Source: Cryoendolithus antarcticus (taxonomy: Eukaryota > Ascomycota > Dothideomycetes > Cladosporiales > Cladosporiaceae). From it: a stretch of DNA of 64,000 nucleotides. The stretch covers positions 124,001 to 188,000 of the forward strand of contig NAJO01000021.1 in the NCBI GenBank assembly GCA_002077065.1. The letters are read 5' to 3'. Numbering within the stretch: position 1 is the stretch's first letter; each line of letters starts with the position of its first letter. The position numbers and the translations under genes were made by a program. Positions 1-12,247 of the stretch are shown here, piece by piece. A model generated the notes under the pieces. It ran no database searches. It saw only the letters and a program-made list of their open reading frames with translations, and had not been told where the DNA came from.

Positions 1-169
1 ACACCAACATCCACACCATATCCTTCACTTGTGTGGCACGTACGCTCAGCGCTGCGCAATCGGTCCTTGGACATCACTTCCAGATCACCTTTGTACACCG
101 CCGACGCACTCTTTGCAAACCACCCCTTTTTTCCACCCCATCTCAAGTTTCAACACACCACGCGTCGCA

Positions 170-3100
170 ATGGCAGCCCAGTCTTCCATCAAGCCAACGG
201 TTCCGCAGCCATCGCGCTCCATCTCGCCGAAGACCACCGAGAAGAGGTATGCTCTGCACCCTTTTTTGTGACTCGTCGACAAACATATGACTGACATGAC
301 CACAGCGGCATTGGCATGGCCGCGGAGATTGCCGAAGTCATCATGCAGGCGACTAGACAGACCTCCGACGGCGCTGCTGTCATCATGCCGCCTCGCCCAA
401 TGGGCAACGGCCACGAGTAAGTGTTGCATCTTGTCTCATCCTCTCTCGAAGGCACAGTTACTGATTTCGGCACAGCACCAGCGACGGTCGTCCGTCTATC
501 TCCTCCAGCGCTGCGTCTGGCCTCAACTTCTTCGCTGAGCCGTATGTGCCGTCTGCTATCGCTAGCTCCCCAACGGAGGCTTCGGACTCGCGTGCTCCAA
601 CTCCACCGGACGTGAGAAAGAAGATACGCAACAGCAAGAGCAAGAATCGGCGCAGCGAGTCGGCGGAAGCCTCCCGTCCAGTCAGCCCAGCCACGGCCGA
701 CTTTGACCCAATCCATGCTAGTCTGGCCGGCGTGATCTCCATGGGGTACGAGAGCTCTAGCGATGGCATTGGTGATCCACACAAGGCGGCGATCAACGCA
801 GATGGGCTCGCGTGGGCTAAGAGCCTTGGCGGCTTGCACATGCCTAGTCACTGCCTCAGGGTGCTTGCGCCGTTTGGCTCGGACTTCTTTAAGGAGCGGT
901 TCGATGCTCAAGGCGGTCGCTCAGAGGAGGGACTTTTCCACTTCACCAGGGCATCGGTATGCTGAAAACCATCGTCTCTCACATACTCGTGGCGCTATTG
1001 ACCAGGCTTACTGACGATCTCACAGGATGCCTGGCATGAGCATGTTCGTACTGGCGGCCATTGGATCGGGCCTGTCGTCAATGGGGACGGGACCACCGAT
1101 GCCTTGATCTGCTCAGACAGCGTTGGGTACGCCGAGGAGCTGAAGACTACCTTCGAGCAGAGTGGTCAGGTGTCCGTTGTCGACTTCATCACCCGTGCCA
1201 GTTATGCGCGCGCGGATAAGTCTGTATCCAGCGTACCGTCTCCCGACGCGCGCATACTGGTCTCTACGATCCTTCCAGATGAGCTGGCGCACATGAGTGC
1301 CAAGCACGTCGCGGATAGCCTATATCAGGCAATCAAAAATGGCATCAACGCACATCATCTGGCCGCTTCTCGCAATAGCGACATCGGCCGTTACTCCTCG
1401 GTTCGTACCTTCGAGAGGCTGGAGGCGCCCCACCCCAACTTCGTGTTCCACTTCGAGCTCGACAAGATCTCCGATGCTACCTTCTTGGTAGAAATCTCAT
1501 GCAAACAGCAGGGTCGAATCGAAGCTTTCCACGTAAGTTGGCCAACTTGGCATCACCCTCCCCCTCACCTGCAGCCTGATCATGTACTGACTGCACGCAG
1601 CCGCTCTACTTCGCCATCGTTCCGTACGATAGCTTCTCCGGCAATGTTGACGTGAATGGCGGCGCCCCGTTCTCGCCATACTGCACTGGTGGAACTGCTG
1701 GCCTAGAACACTCTGCTGCCCCACTTACCATGGCAAATGCCGATGATGTTGGCCACATGCGTCAAGTCAGCCAAAACACCTTCATCAGCCAGACCGGGCG
1801 TTCTGCGGTGGTCGTCGACGTATGGGGCGAGGTCGTGCCTATTCCTGGCCATATCCAAGCAGGCGTGGTACAGCGCCGATCCGACTCTAGCGACAACAAT
1901 GATGGGTCTCCGATGGATGGCGAGGTTGGTACGACTGGTGCCATAGCTCCAGTGGACGTTCCAGAGGCCGCCACCGACGGCCGGCCCAAGATGCGCCGTC
2001 CATCTCTTACATGGTCAGCACAGACTGTCCTCATCGAGAAGATTCGCCGCGGGCTCGACTTGCGTACTACCCTCATGATCCGCAACACTCCAACCAAGTG
2101 GTTTGCAGAGGATGCTCGCCGGATGCTGGACATCACCCATGCCGGCCAATATGATTTCACTTACGCCCGCATCGACCTTCGCAAGATGCAAGCTGTCGGT
2201 TATGTCTTCGTCAACTTTATCTCCGCTGAGGCTCTGAAGACCTGGGTAGAGCACTGGGTTCCCGAGAACGGGCCGGCCTTGCATATGCCGAACATCACCA
2301 CAAAGCCGCCCGGTGAATTCAACAAGTACCACAAGGCCGTCGCTGTCAACTACGCCAACATCCAGGGCCTGGAGTGCCTCGAGGCCAAGTTCCGCAACTC
2401 CTGCATGCTAGAGGAGGTGCCACAATGCCGCCCTAGGCTGTGGTACAGCGTACTGAACGCCGACGAGAAGCACCCAGCTGGTTCGCCGCGCGAATGGCCG
2501 GCGCCAGACAACAACGCCAAGCTTCAGCGCTCTATGGAGAACTCGCTCTATCAAGGCTTATATGCGCCTAGAGATCGCGCTCGCGACCAGGGTCGTCGCA
2601 CGCAGTCCCGCTTCGATCGCGGCACTACTCGCCACCAGCGCGACGAGGTTTCTCAAGGCCCGCCCCGTCGCGGTCAGCTAGCGCTTCCAGCCCCCAACAA
2701 CGCTCCGGCTCCGTGGCAGATGCAGCAACAAGGCCAGCAGTACATTCCTGAGAACAGCCCAGCTCCAGTCGGCCAGTACACTGGCTTCCAGCACCAGGTC
2801 CCTCTACCCGGCCGTCCTCACCCGATATACATTGGGCACAACGGCTTCAATGGTGCCAACAACTTCAACGGGTACAACGGAGGTCCCGCGCAGTTTCCCA
2901 TAGGCTATGGCCCTCAGCAGACGCCTCAGATGCCGATGCATTACCCAGTGCCCTACAACAATGGCTACATGGCGCCACACCCTCCCGCCGGCTACGTCGC
3001 TGGTCCAGCCATGATGTACAACGCTCCGCCGCAGCCATGGGTCACTAACTATGACGTTCTGCCGCCTCGCGCTCCGGTGCCAGGCGCCATGATGCGCACT

Positions 3101-3211
3101 CAGACTGGCGGTCGTCTCGGCAAGCACGTCAACATCGTGCCTGACCCAAAGCGCGACGAGAGGTTTGCGTCGTCGTCGAAGGGCAAGGGCAAGGACAACA
3201 CCAAGGCTTAG
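170..3211 (+). CDS. Mei2-like RNA-binding protein
   Basis: Five exons: 170-246, 306-416, 476-956, 1026-1532 and 1601-3211, giving 928 residues; every junction is GT-AG and keeps frame. The diagnostic part is the C-terminal Mei2-type RNA recognition motif near residues 548-650, opening with TTLMIRNTPTKW, followed by the conserved RLWYSV segment. The last 200 or so residues are rich in Gln, Pro, Asn, Gly and Tyr and look disordered. The N-terminal half is Ser/Pro-rich with weaker RRM-like stretches. Mei2 relatives bind RNA and control meiotic or developmental entry in fission yeast and plants; the role in moulds is less clear. The start is the first ATG after a pyrimidine-rich leader. The family call is firm; the exact RNA target cannot be read from sequence. 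Confidence 0.88.
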
Positions 3212-3674
3212 GCATTGGTGGGCTTGGTGGACGGCGTTAGCTCAGACACAAGAGACCGTCCTGTCGCGTCTCGGCGGCTGTGGTCAGATGATACCTGCTG
3301 TGCAAAAGTGTGAGATTGTCACCTGACAATGGAGAGAGATGTTTTTGCTTTGAGAAAAGGGGCGTGAGGAGAGGTGTCTTAGATAGCTACCAATTCATCC
3401 GCTCCACAAAGGCCTGTGCCATCTGAGGCTCATCATGAATATCATCTCTGCTCCTGCTTCGACGTGCTACTGCTCTCTTGTGCAGGCTCAGATGAGAAGA
3501 AGAAATTGCAAGCGTGACGGCGACAGATATTACGGAGGTACGCTCTGACCCAGGTGTCGCGCTAGTTAGAGCACTGTTGCCGTCCGTAACACCATTGTAC
3601 TCCGAATTCCGTTTCTCACTTCTCCATCCATCACCTACAACGAGCTGCGTGACGGCTCGAGCGAGCATACCGGC
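3212..3674. other. intergenic: 3' end of the Mei2-like gene and LAS21 promoter
   Basis: 463 bases between two co-directional genes. Only short open frames are present, none with the C/G third-position bias of the neighbours. It should hold the Mei2-like gene's terminator and the LAS21 promoter. I see no repeat or RNA gene. Confidence 0.6.
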
Positions 3675-6600
3675 ATGGCTCGGTCTCAGCGCTTCCGCAC
3701 GCTCTCTCTGATCCTGTCGAATCTCCTCATACCGATCGCAGTCCTGGTCTTCGCGATGGGCTTCTTCCCTTACAAACCCGTATTACCTGGACTCGCGACT
3801 TGGGAAGATGGCGCAGAGCTTGGGAGTGATGGGCTCCGAGCGGTGGGCGGTGATGGCAGGGCAGAGGCGCCTTTCAACAAGGTCATCTTCATGGTGGTGG
3901 ATGCGCTGCGAAGCGACTTTGTCTACGGGCACAAGAGCGAGATGAAGTTTACGCAGAGGTACATCTGCATCCTACTCTCCCAACGCGTCTGGTGAGCCAC
4001 CAGCTGATCCTCCGCTAGTCTCATCCGCGCTGGCAACGCACTCCCCTTCACAGCTCATGCCACTCCTCCCACAGTGACCATGCCGCGCATCAAAGCCCTC
4101 ACCACCGGCTCCGTGCCCTCGTTCCTAGACCTCCTCCTCAACTTCGCTGAGTCCGACACTTCGTCCTCGCTCGCGAACCAAGATACCTGGCTAGCCCAGC
4201 TCCGCGCCCTCCCAACCAGCAAGCTCGCGCTCTATGGCGACGACACGTGGCTAAAGCTCTTCCCTCCTCCGTTCTTCGACAGACGTGACGGCACGACGAG
4301 CTTCTTCGTTTCGGTCAGTAGATCTCCAAGGTAAGTGTGTAGTAGTGCGAGGCTGAGTATCTCCCCCTTTCTCTTTCGGGGTTTTAGGATTTCACTGAAG
4401 TCGATTTGAATGTCACTCGTCATTTGCCTGAAGAGCTTGGGAAGAGTGATTGGAACGCTCTTGTGCTGCATTATCTGGGTCTGGATCATATTGGACATAA
4501 GACTGGGCCTTCGGGGCCGGCTATGCCGGGAAAACAGAAGGAGATGGATGATGTGGTGAAGATGATATGGGAGGCTATGGGAAAGGAGGATGCGTTGGGA
4601 AAGACGCTATTGGTATTGGCTGGGGACCATGGAATGAATGCTGGAGGGAATCATGGTGGCAGTGGGCCAGGGGAGACGGAGCCAGCGTTGATGTTCGCGA
4701 GTCCGAAGTTTGGAGGCGATGGGAAGAAGAGGAAGTGTCCAACTGCGCCCAGAGAAGGGACCGAATTCCAATACTACAAGAGAGTGGAGCAAAGCGATGT
4801 TGTGCCTACCCTCGCAGGACTGATGGGCTTTCCAGTGCCGAAGAACAGTCTTGGAGTCACGATCGGGGAGATCGAGGACGTGCTTGGAGAGAAAGGTTTA
4901 CGCGACGCGTTAAGGAGGAACGCGAAGCAGATAGCACATATTGTCGGGGCGACGTTCGGTGAAGAGCAGCTCAATATCACGATCGGATTGTATCGAGCAA
5001 GACTGAACAAGACAAACCCGGAGTCCTGCGATTACGTCCGAGGCGAGCAGCAAGGCCTGGCGTGCCGAGCAGCTCGAACAATACTGCTACATGGCACGGA
5101 TGGCGAAGTCGCTGCACTTCAAGACTTCCTCTATGATGCACAGGCCGCCTTGAGCAGCACTGCCAGCTCTTACGACATTCCTCGCATGGTGGGAGGTACT
5201 GGGCTCGCATTGCTGAGCCTTTTACTGGGAATTGTCGCGTTCCCACAGTTGTGGCCGCCCACGACAGCAAGTCTTCCTCTCAGCTTCCTCATCGTACTTT
5301 ACGGCCTCATGATGTTCGCAAGCTCCTACGTCGAAGAAGAGCAGCACTTCTGGTACTGGCTCACACCCGCATGGCTCACCCTTCTGGCGGCTAAAGAAGC
5401 TCGACAGGGCTCAAGGATGCGCCTCTGGAGCACCTACGGTGTACAGCGGGCTACACTGGCAGTCCCGATCATTGCTCTGCACCGCATCATGATCAGCTGG
5501 AATCAGACCGGCCAGAAGCATGCGGGCGAGGCGGATATCGTGCAGACGTTGTTTCCAGCGCATCATAAGCTGATGTGGGTGCTGGTGCTGGCTACGTACG
5601 CATACATCGGCTTCGACATAGCGGTAACTACACTTACTGATCTGGTGGTACTGGAGATCGCTGTCAGCGTCGCCTTCGTCGTTGTACTGGCGGCTGTAGT
5701 GTTCAAACTTAACTTCACCCAAGCTGATGCACCTGAGCTGGTCCTTGGGCTGGGCCAGAGGGTCAGGGACTTCACGAAGGACTTGGATTTGGTTGTCCAG
5801 GCAAGAGTTGTGTTCGTAATGTTAGTTATGGTCTTGACATTTGTTGTGGTAGCTACTGTGGTGACCAGACGACGGGATTCGACCGCAAGCAAACGTGAGA
5901 TCGCCCTCGTACTCCATGGACACTGAGCCGGTATGCTGACATGGAACAGGAATTTCGCCATCTGAACGCCTACAGCCGCTCCTTACGCTCTTTCTCGTCA
6001 CACAGACTCGGACGTCCAACATTCCGCTCTTCCTGCTCATCTCTCTGCAGCGTGTGTCTCTATCACGGCTTCTGCAGCCGTCGCAACCTCTAGCACTCGC
6101 AGTCTCGACTCTGCTTCTGACACAAACAACATACTTTGCGTTCGGTGGCTCGAACTCTATCTCGAGCATAGACTTGGGCAACGCCTACAACGGGATCGCA
6201 GACTACAACGTCGGTCTCGTGGCGCTGCTGGTATTTGCGGGGAATTGGGCTGGGGCTGTGTGGTGGTGTGGCGCCGCTATGGGCATGCTTCGACAAAGCG
6301 ATGATGCAGATCCCGTTGTCAGAAACGCAGAAGATATCAACAAGGTCAAGGAGCCTACCAGTGGGGCGAGACTATGGGTGACGGAGGAGCGGCAACGATT
6401 GCACAACGGCGCTGTCGCTGCTGCTCGCCCGAGCACTGCTCTACCCAGACGAGTTCAAGATTTGAAGAAGCAGGACTCGACATCCTACCACATATACCTC
6501 ACCACGATGACCTGCTTCGTCTCAGCAAGCCTGGTAGCTGTCATGGCAGCTTGCACGGCTTTGCGAACCCACCTCTTCATCTGGACGGTCTTCTCGCCGA

Positions 6601-6695
6601 AGTACCTGTACAGCATGGCCTGGGCCATTGGCTGGCATCTGGGCTTGAACGTTGGGTTGGGAAGTCTGCTGTGGTGGCTTGGGAGTGTTCGATGA
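3675..6695 (+). CDS. LAS21: GPI ethanolamine-phosphate transferase 2 (Las21/Gpi7)
   Basis: Four exons (3675-3958, 4019-4313, 4388-5894, 5950-6695) encode 943 residues, close to the usual length. The enzyme works in the ER membrane and adds ethanolamine phosphate to the second mannose of GPI anchors. An N-terminal membrane anchor (residues 10-32) precedes an alkaline-phosphatase-type lumenal domain. VVDALRSDF near residue 76 supplies the first metal ligand, TVTMPRIKALTTG near 115 carries the catalytic threonine, and LDHIGH and GDHGMN follow. The C-terminal half is a run of membrane spans. Exon 3 joins exon 4 so that the conserved NIPLFLL span is restored. No defect is seen. Confidence 0.93.
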
Positions 6696-7119
6696 TAGAC
6701 CATACCGTCATAGAAGCTGGTATTATCGAGTCCCGGTGTCGTCAATAAGGACCTGCTGAGTCTCGCCTCCTGCGTCTCGCCGAGTCTTGTCTCTTTTACG
6801 TCAGTGTTCGGTCAGGCTTACTCAGTGCTCTGCCGCCGCCTGGCACTAATTGTTTGCACTTCTCCAATACTCGCATTGACAAATGACAAAGATGTGCAGT
6901 CACAGTACATATTCGCACGTGATAGCAGCAACCACTGACGTAACTTGTCCTTGCTCTTCCATGCACTGTCCCACCAAGCGCGTAACAGCTTCTAATTGCT
7001 CGCTTCCTCAACCCTTGACACACAACCTCAACGACCACCGACAACAACCTCCATCCCGCAAATTCGCATTATCACCTCTACCAGACCCTCCACCCAATCC
7101 CACAACCCCAGCCGCCACG
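6696..7119. other. intergenic: LAS21 3' end and YOP1 promoter/leader
   Basis: 424 bases. Small frames on both strands lack coding bias. The last 120 bases before the YOP1 start are rich in C and A with CCACC-type runs, typical of a fungal leader. Nothing else is supported. Confidence 0.6.
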
Positions 7120-7889
7120 ATGTCTCAATCCGGCTCCATCCAAGAAAAAGGTATGCCCCTCCCACCGCCTTATCGCAAGCCCACCACACCAGCGACCTGT
7201 ACATCTGAACACCGCCCACTCACCCCGAAAGTCTTCCTAACCCAATGTTTACAGCACAGTACCACCTGTCGCAGCTCGACAAGTCGCTGTCTAAGTACCC
7301 GCAACTCCAGCAATTCGAGCAGCAGACCAGCGTCCCCAAGGTCTACGTTGTCCTCGGCCTAGGCGCCCTCTACTTCTTCCTTATTTTCTTCAACATCGCT
7401 GGCGAGTTCCTCGTCAACACTGCTGGATTTGTGATTCCGGCCTACTACTCGCTGGATGCGCTGTTCACTTCCGGAAAGGCGGATGATACGCAGTGGTTGA
7501 CGGTAAGTGCTGCCTGCAGGATCCTGGATATGATGAGACGAAAGCTGATATATCCTTGTGATAGTACTGGGTGACCTATGCATTCCTCACTGTGATCGAG
7601 TCTGCTGTCAACGCCGTCTACTGGTTCCCATTCTACTACACGTTCAAGTTCATCCTCGTCCTCTGGATGGCTCTTCCCCAGACTGGGTGCGTCTATCGAA
7701 CTAATCCCATGCCGATCTAGTAAATCATGACTAACACAATATCACAGTGGCGCCCAGATCGTCTTCCGATCTCTCCTCCAGCCTCTGTTCTCCCGCTTCT
7801 TCAGCCAGGGCAACTCCGCTTCCACATCCGCCAACCTCCGTGCCTCCGCCAGCCAGGCTACTGGCCAAGCTACTGGCAAGGCCTCTTAG
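7120..7889 (+). CDS. YOP1: ER-shaping reticulon-like protein Yop1 (TB2/DP1/HVA22)
   Basis: Four exons (7120-7150, 7255-7502, 7565-7686, 7748-7889) give 180 residues, the normal family length. Yop1 bends ER membrane into tubules together with reticulons. The product contains QLDKSLSKYPQLQQFE, two long hydrophobic hairpins, and the hallmark YWVTYAFLTVIE and YWFPFYY segments of the TB2/DP1/HVA22 family. The first exon codes only for MSQSGSIQEK and is needed for an ATG. The tail is short and rich in Ser, Ala, Thr and Gln, with a duplicated ATGQ/ATGK motif. Length, order and splice phases all fit. Confidence 0.93.
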
Positions 7890-8201
7890 ATGGTGGTTGA
7901 TCAGCCGCGTATTCATGAATAGCGAACGACGAAAGTCGATAAGTAAGGAATCGAGCACGGGATGACGGCTACGAAAGCATAGAGGGCGGAAGCGGGTGGG
8001 AGTGGAGCAGGTTGAACGATTGTTAGGACTCGGCATACCCAGGACACTTGTGCTTAAGGGTACCAGCAGTAGTTTGACAGGATATGCATTTTGTATCAGC
8101 GATGATTAGGAAGCAATCACTGGGACCGTCTGCACTTCCGCCTGTGTCTGAATCGTTTGAAGTCATATACATCGTTCATTCACATCTTGATAGCGCCTAC
8201 A
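7890..8201. other. intergenic between convergent genes YOP1 and the SDR-like gene
   Basis: 312 bases separating two 3' ends. Nothing coding is visible, so it should hold both polyadenylation regions. Confidence 0.55.
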
Positions 8202-8960
8202 TCACCCGTTGATAATATTGATATCCGCCCAATCCGGTCCCATAATCTCGGCATTCTCCAGTATCCGCTTCCCATCCACCTCCCCATCCAACGCCACCCC
8301 AATCGCCCTCCTAGCCAGCAAGTCCACAGCTATACTCGGCGTCGTCCCCATCGCAATCACAGTCCCCAGATCCTTCCCTCTTCTCAACACAGTCCCAGCC
8401 CTCAAGCACGTCACTTCAAAGCTCCGTTTGCTGTCCACTATCTCACTCGCTTCCATGATGTCTACGAGTGCTTTCTCAGCAGCGCCTTTGATCTTGCGAC
8501 TCTCGCCCCAGACCCACAGACTTCTGTTCGAGTCCCGCTCGGCGCCCCAGGCCGAGACGAAGACGAAGCGGAATGGGTGGATGAATTTGCCGCCTTGCGC
8601 TTCCATGGCTGGGACTGCGCAGGTCTTTGCCAAGTCCTCTGCCACTTTGACGGGTAGCTGAATCAACACATCTCGAGCTTCGTCGAGGTTCTTGTATTGT
8701 TTCAGGTTTGGTTTGCCGACTGCCCATATGCAGGCTTGCACGCCTGAGTCGCGGAGAGTGTCGTAGAGCGCTGGAGGGATGGTATTGAAGTCTGGGTGGA
8801 GCAGTTGGGTCACCTTCTTGTGGGAGGATAGGTTGTTGGGGAGCGGTTGTCGAGAGAGGGTGTAAATCTGGGTTAGGTAGGGATTCTTGAGTGCGAGGGT
8901 GAGGACTTCGAGGCCGACGAAGCCATTGGCGCCGACGATAAGGATCTTCGTTACGGGCAT
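8202..8960 (-). CDS. atypical NAD(P)-binding (SDR-type) protein
   Basis: Single exon of 252 residues. The N terminus is a Rossmann dinucleotide-binding fold, ILIVGANGFVG at residues 6-16 (GxxGxxG), with a strand-helix pattern after it. ACIWAVGK and FVFVSAWGAERDSN match the atypical/extended short-chain dehydrogenase fold used by NAD-dependent epimerase-like and HTATIP2-like proteins. I do not see a clean YxxxK catalytic pair; W(G)ESRKIKGAAEKAL occupies that place. It may therefore be a redox sensor or an assembly factor rather than a standard dehydrogenase. Substrate unknown. The start is the only ATG that precedes the Rossmann motif. It runs convergently with YOP1. Confidence 0.8.
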   Translation of the reverse strand: MPVTKILIVGANGFVGLEVLTLALKNPYLTQIYTLSRQPLPNNLSSHKKVTQLLHPDFNTIPPALYDTLRDSGVQACIWAVGKPNLKQYKNLDEARDVLIQLPVKVAEDLAKTCAVPAMEAQGGKFIHPFRFVFVSAWGAERDSNRSLWVWGESRKIKGAAEKALVDIMEASEIVDSKRSFEVTCLRAGTVLRRGKDLGTVIAMGTTPSIAVDLLARRAIGVALDGEVDGKRILENAEIMGPDWADINIING

Positions 8961-9225
8961 TGTGGAGAGTTAGACGAGGGGGAAGATTTCGATCCGTCAC
9001 GGTGATATGAGAAGTTATGTGGAATGCAATATGAGTTTCGAAGCTCTTGATAGTGGCATGTGACAGGGTCCGAGCTCAAAGATCACATGGCAGCCACGAG
9101 GGCATATTGAAAGCATTCGATTTAGATCCTAGATATCTGTAATGGAACATTTTGATCCTCAGTCTCATCGTCATGTCCGCTGCATTCGCATGTACGAGGC
9201 GGCGGCCGTTATCGTGTCCTTTGCC

Positions 9226-11225
9226 TTACAAGTTCTCCTCATGCCCAACACTCTTCTTCCTCTGAACCTCAGCACCTATCTCAGCCAGACTCATCGCACG
9301 GCCATCGTTCTTGATGTCTGATACTTCGTGGAAGCTGATCTGCGGCCTGAGTTTCTTGCTCTCCCATGCCTTGTTCACGGTCTGGTACAATTCATCGACT
9401 TGCTCAAGCGAAAGACCCTTGGTCTCGTAGATCAGGAACCAAGTAAAGATAATGCAGATGAAGCAGCAGCCGCCCCAGATAAAGAAGATCTTGGATTGGA
9501 GGTTGGCGTAGCCGGGGCCGTCGCAGACCATGTATGGGGTCGCGTAGGCGATGGCGAAGTTACTAGGAGGCATTAGCTATCCGATCGTCATTGCGCGTCA
9601 AAGGAGGATACTAACAGGAGCCAATTGGTAGCCGTGGTCATTGACAAACACTTCGCCCTAGCTTTCAGCGGAAAGATCTCGCCGGTGACGACCCAAGCTA
9701 CAGGACCCCAGGTACTGGCGAAGAAGTAGATGTAGATGCAGACAAAGGCGATCGCAGCTTGTTGCGCAGCTCAGTCAGTGGTACCGGCGACTGTACCAGT
9801 GATGGCTACGATGAATTGGCAGACCTATGAGAAAAGCCAATGAGTAGCCGTGATTTGGGGACCATCAGTCAGACTCACAGCCATGCCCGATGCTCCGAGT
9901 AGCAGGAGATTCCTGCGACCGAGCTTCTCGACCAGATAAAGTCCTGGAAAAGTCAAGAATACGTTTACGCAGCTACACGATTGTTAGCGTCACTGTATCT
10001 GATCCTCTTTCAGCGTGTACCGTACTTCGTGATGACAGAGATGATGAACGGATCTTCGAATCCAGCGTTTTGGAAATACTGGGTGCCGTGGTAGAAGATG
10101 AAGTTGCTGCAGTACGTTGTCAGTGGGCACTCCTCCTAAGGAATTCAGTATAGCTAACACTCCAGTAAGTCGCTGCAGACCCTGAAGGAGACAGCAGTGA
10201 GCAGACGCTTGCCGATGTTTCCTCTGAAGCAGTCAAGGTAGCTCGCCTTCTCGAGACTCATCTCGTAGCGGTGATTCGCTTCGATCTCCGAAAGCTCCTC
10301 GACCAAGGCTGGGTGAGTCACGTCGAGGCGTCTGAGTACACTTAGCGCTTTGGCAGCCCTTGATCGAGTCAGTATAGATCACGTTGGGAATATGCCGTCA
10401 GCTTACCTGCTCGTGCTTGTCCTGCTTGATCAAGAAACGTGGGGTTTCGGGCAGAAGCAGCAGGCCACCGCAAATGATAAGCGACCATAGGAACTGGACT
10501 GCGATTGGGATACGGTATGATCCGGAATCGTTGCGAAGCGCTGTGGCGTTGTGAACGATGGCGGCAAGCAACAATCCCTACGAATGTGATCAGTCGATGC
10601 ACTTCCTAGTAATGCCTCGAGATGTCTTACGATCGTAATTGCTAGCTGATACGCTCCAACCACAGTACCACGTATCCACTTTGACGACGTCTCGGATTGG
10701 TATAGCCGGATCATTGCAGATAGCAGACCGACGCCGAGTCCGGCGATACACCTACCTGCAATGAACAACGGCTGACTTGTACTTGCAGTCTGCAAGATCA
10801 CGCCAAGATTGAACACAATCGCGCAAGAGGCAAAGATACGCCATCGGCGGCCCAGGATATCTGCACATGGCGCTGACAGCAGGGCGCCGAAGAATGTACC
10901 CGCGGACAAGATCGAGACAATGAGCGAGTCTTCTGCGGGCGTGATCTCTGCGCGCCCTTCGGTGATAAATGTCGAGACCCAACTTTCGAAGTCGTCAGCT
11001 TCGCTCTGTAGTTCCGTTGGTGTCGATCCTGCTTACTATGGCATGGACAGAATACCTCCAATAGTACCGGTGTCATAGCCGAAGAGTACACCGCCAAAGG
11101 CAACGAACGGACCTTTGATCCGTCAGCTCCCTGGTTCCGATACCACTGGTACGCTACCCACCAATGCAGATTGCTGGCCAGGCTGCACCTGGAGTGCCTT
11201 CTGGCTTCTTCAACGCGAATCCCAT
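9226..11225 (-). pseudogene. broken MFS sugar/quinate-type transporter
   Basis: Eight or so exons still spell a 12-span sugar-porter: GVLFGYDTGTIGG in span 1, DILGRRWR after span 2, LYQSETSSKW, PETPRFL, GVNFIFYHGTQYF, VEKLGRRNLL, WGPVAWVVTGEIFP and a normal cytoplasmic tail ending at 9226. First exons: 11162-11225, 11037-11112, 10631-10982, 10407/10411-10577. Two lesions are clear. One base is missing near 10193-10195, where frame jumps between KRLLTA and CLLQGLQRLTGV. An in-frame TGA lies at 9771-9773, just after VAITGTVAGTTD. The junction of exons 4 and 5 (10407-10358) also fails unless a GC donor is used. The usual Pro before LYQSE is Arg. As read it cannot make a full-length transporter; a double sequencing error is the main alternative. 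Confidence 0.82.
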
Positions 11226-12247
11226 GATGACACAATGCTACTTTGCCTTCCTCTACTGATAAACAGAACACAATGAGATGACTCGAAAGGGGACGGCGAA
11301 GGGGTTGCGAAATCAGCTACTCCTCCACCATACTTATACCTTGCTTTCCCACGTCAAGTGATCGTGAGAGCTACGCTGAGGCGTAGACCAAGGCTCCCGG
11401 CTTTTCTTCACGCGGCCTTATTGTTGATGGCGAAGCAAAGTGGAGGGCACTGCCATGGCATTGCATAACCCCATTCACCACTCCATTCCTTACGCTCCGT
11501 CTGCGCGAAAGCAAGATGAAGCGCGGTTCCTCGCTAGCGCACCGGGGTTCATGTCTGGGCGTGAGCATGCCAAGTCATATTGCCGTGGAGATTGCGATGG
11601 AATCGCCACACATGGTAGCTCATGATGGAGGTTCTTCTGCTAGAAGTGTGATATTCCAGATCATTTTACACCCAGCTCCTGAGAGCGCCTGACGGGCGCT
11701 GGTGAAAGCGACGACGAGTCGCGCCATTCTCGAGAATTGCGAGCTGCAGACCACAGTTCGCCATGCATGTACGCCCAGTGTCTGGGCAGCGGTTGGCGCG
11801 TGGAGATGAATGTCGAAGCAATGCACATCTAATCGGGCCTGATGTCGTCAAAACGCACGAGCCTTTGAGAGCGTTCGCTAACAATATTTGACAATCTTCA
11901 TCTTCAACGAATCCGATATCTGATACCATGTGTGTCAGGATCGACCTCAAGTCATTCAAGCCACAGAACTCTACTCACAGGGATCAATGCAGATCTCAAC
12001 GTTCACCAGACCATGGCGTGAGCCGCGTTTTTCACGGAGGCTCGTAAGGAGTACTCATCTCCGCTGTTGACTGAACAGTATGGCGGCATAGAGCAACCCT
12101 ACGCATGCGTGGACAATGCGACCACAAGGATGGAGAATGTAGGCAATGGTCTCTTCCCGTACTGTTCATTCGTAATTCTTGGAGAACTTGCTCCCTCATC
12201 TCTGGCACTACACACTCTACTTCTCCACATCATCAGCACTTCGAAAG
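11226..12247. other. about 1 kb without a supported gene
   Basis: Stretch between two broken genes. Open frames are short, lack ATG context or coding bias, and none resembles a known family. It presumably held the promoters of both flanking loci. Confidence 0.5.

Noticed and set aside
189..911. 240-codon minus-strand frame over the Mei2-like gene
   Set aside because: It lies opposite well-supported exons, and its sequence has no domain; a mirror frame.
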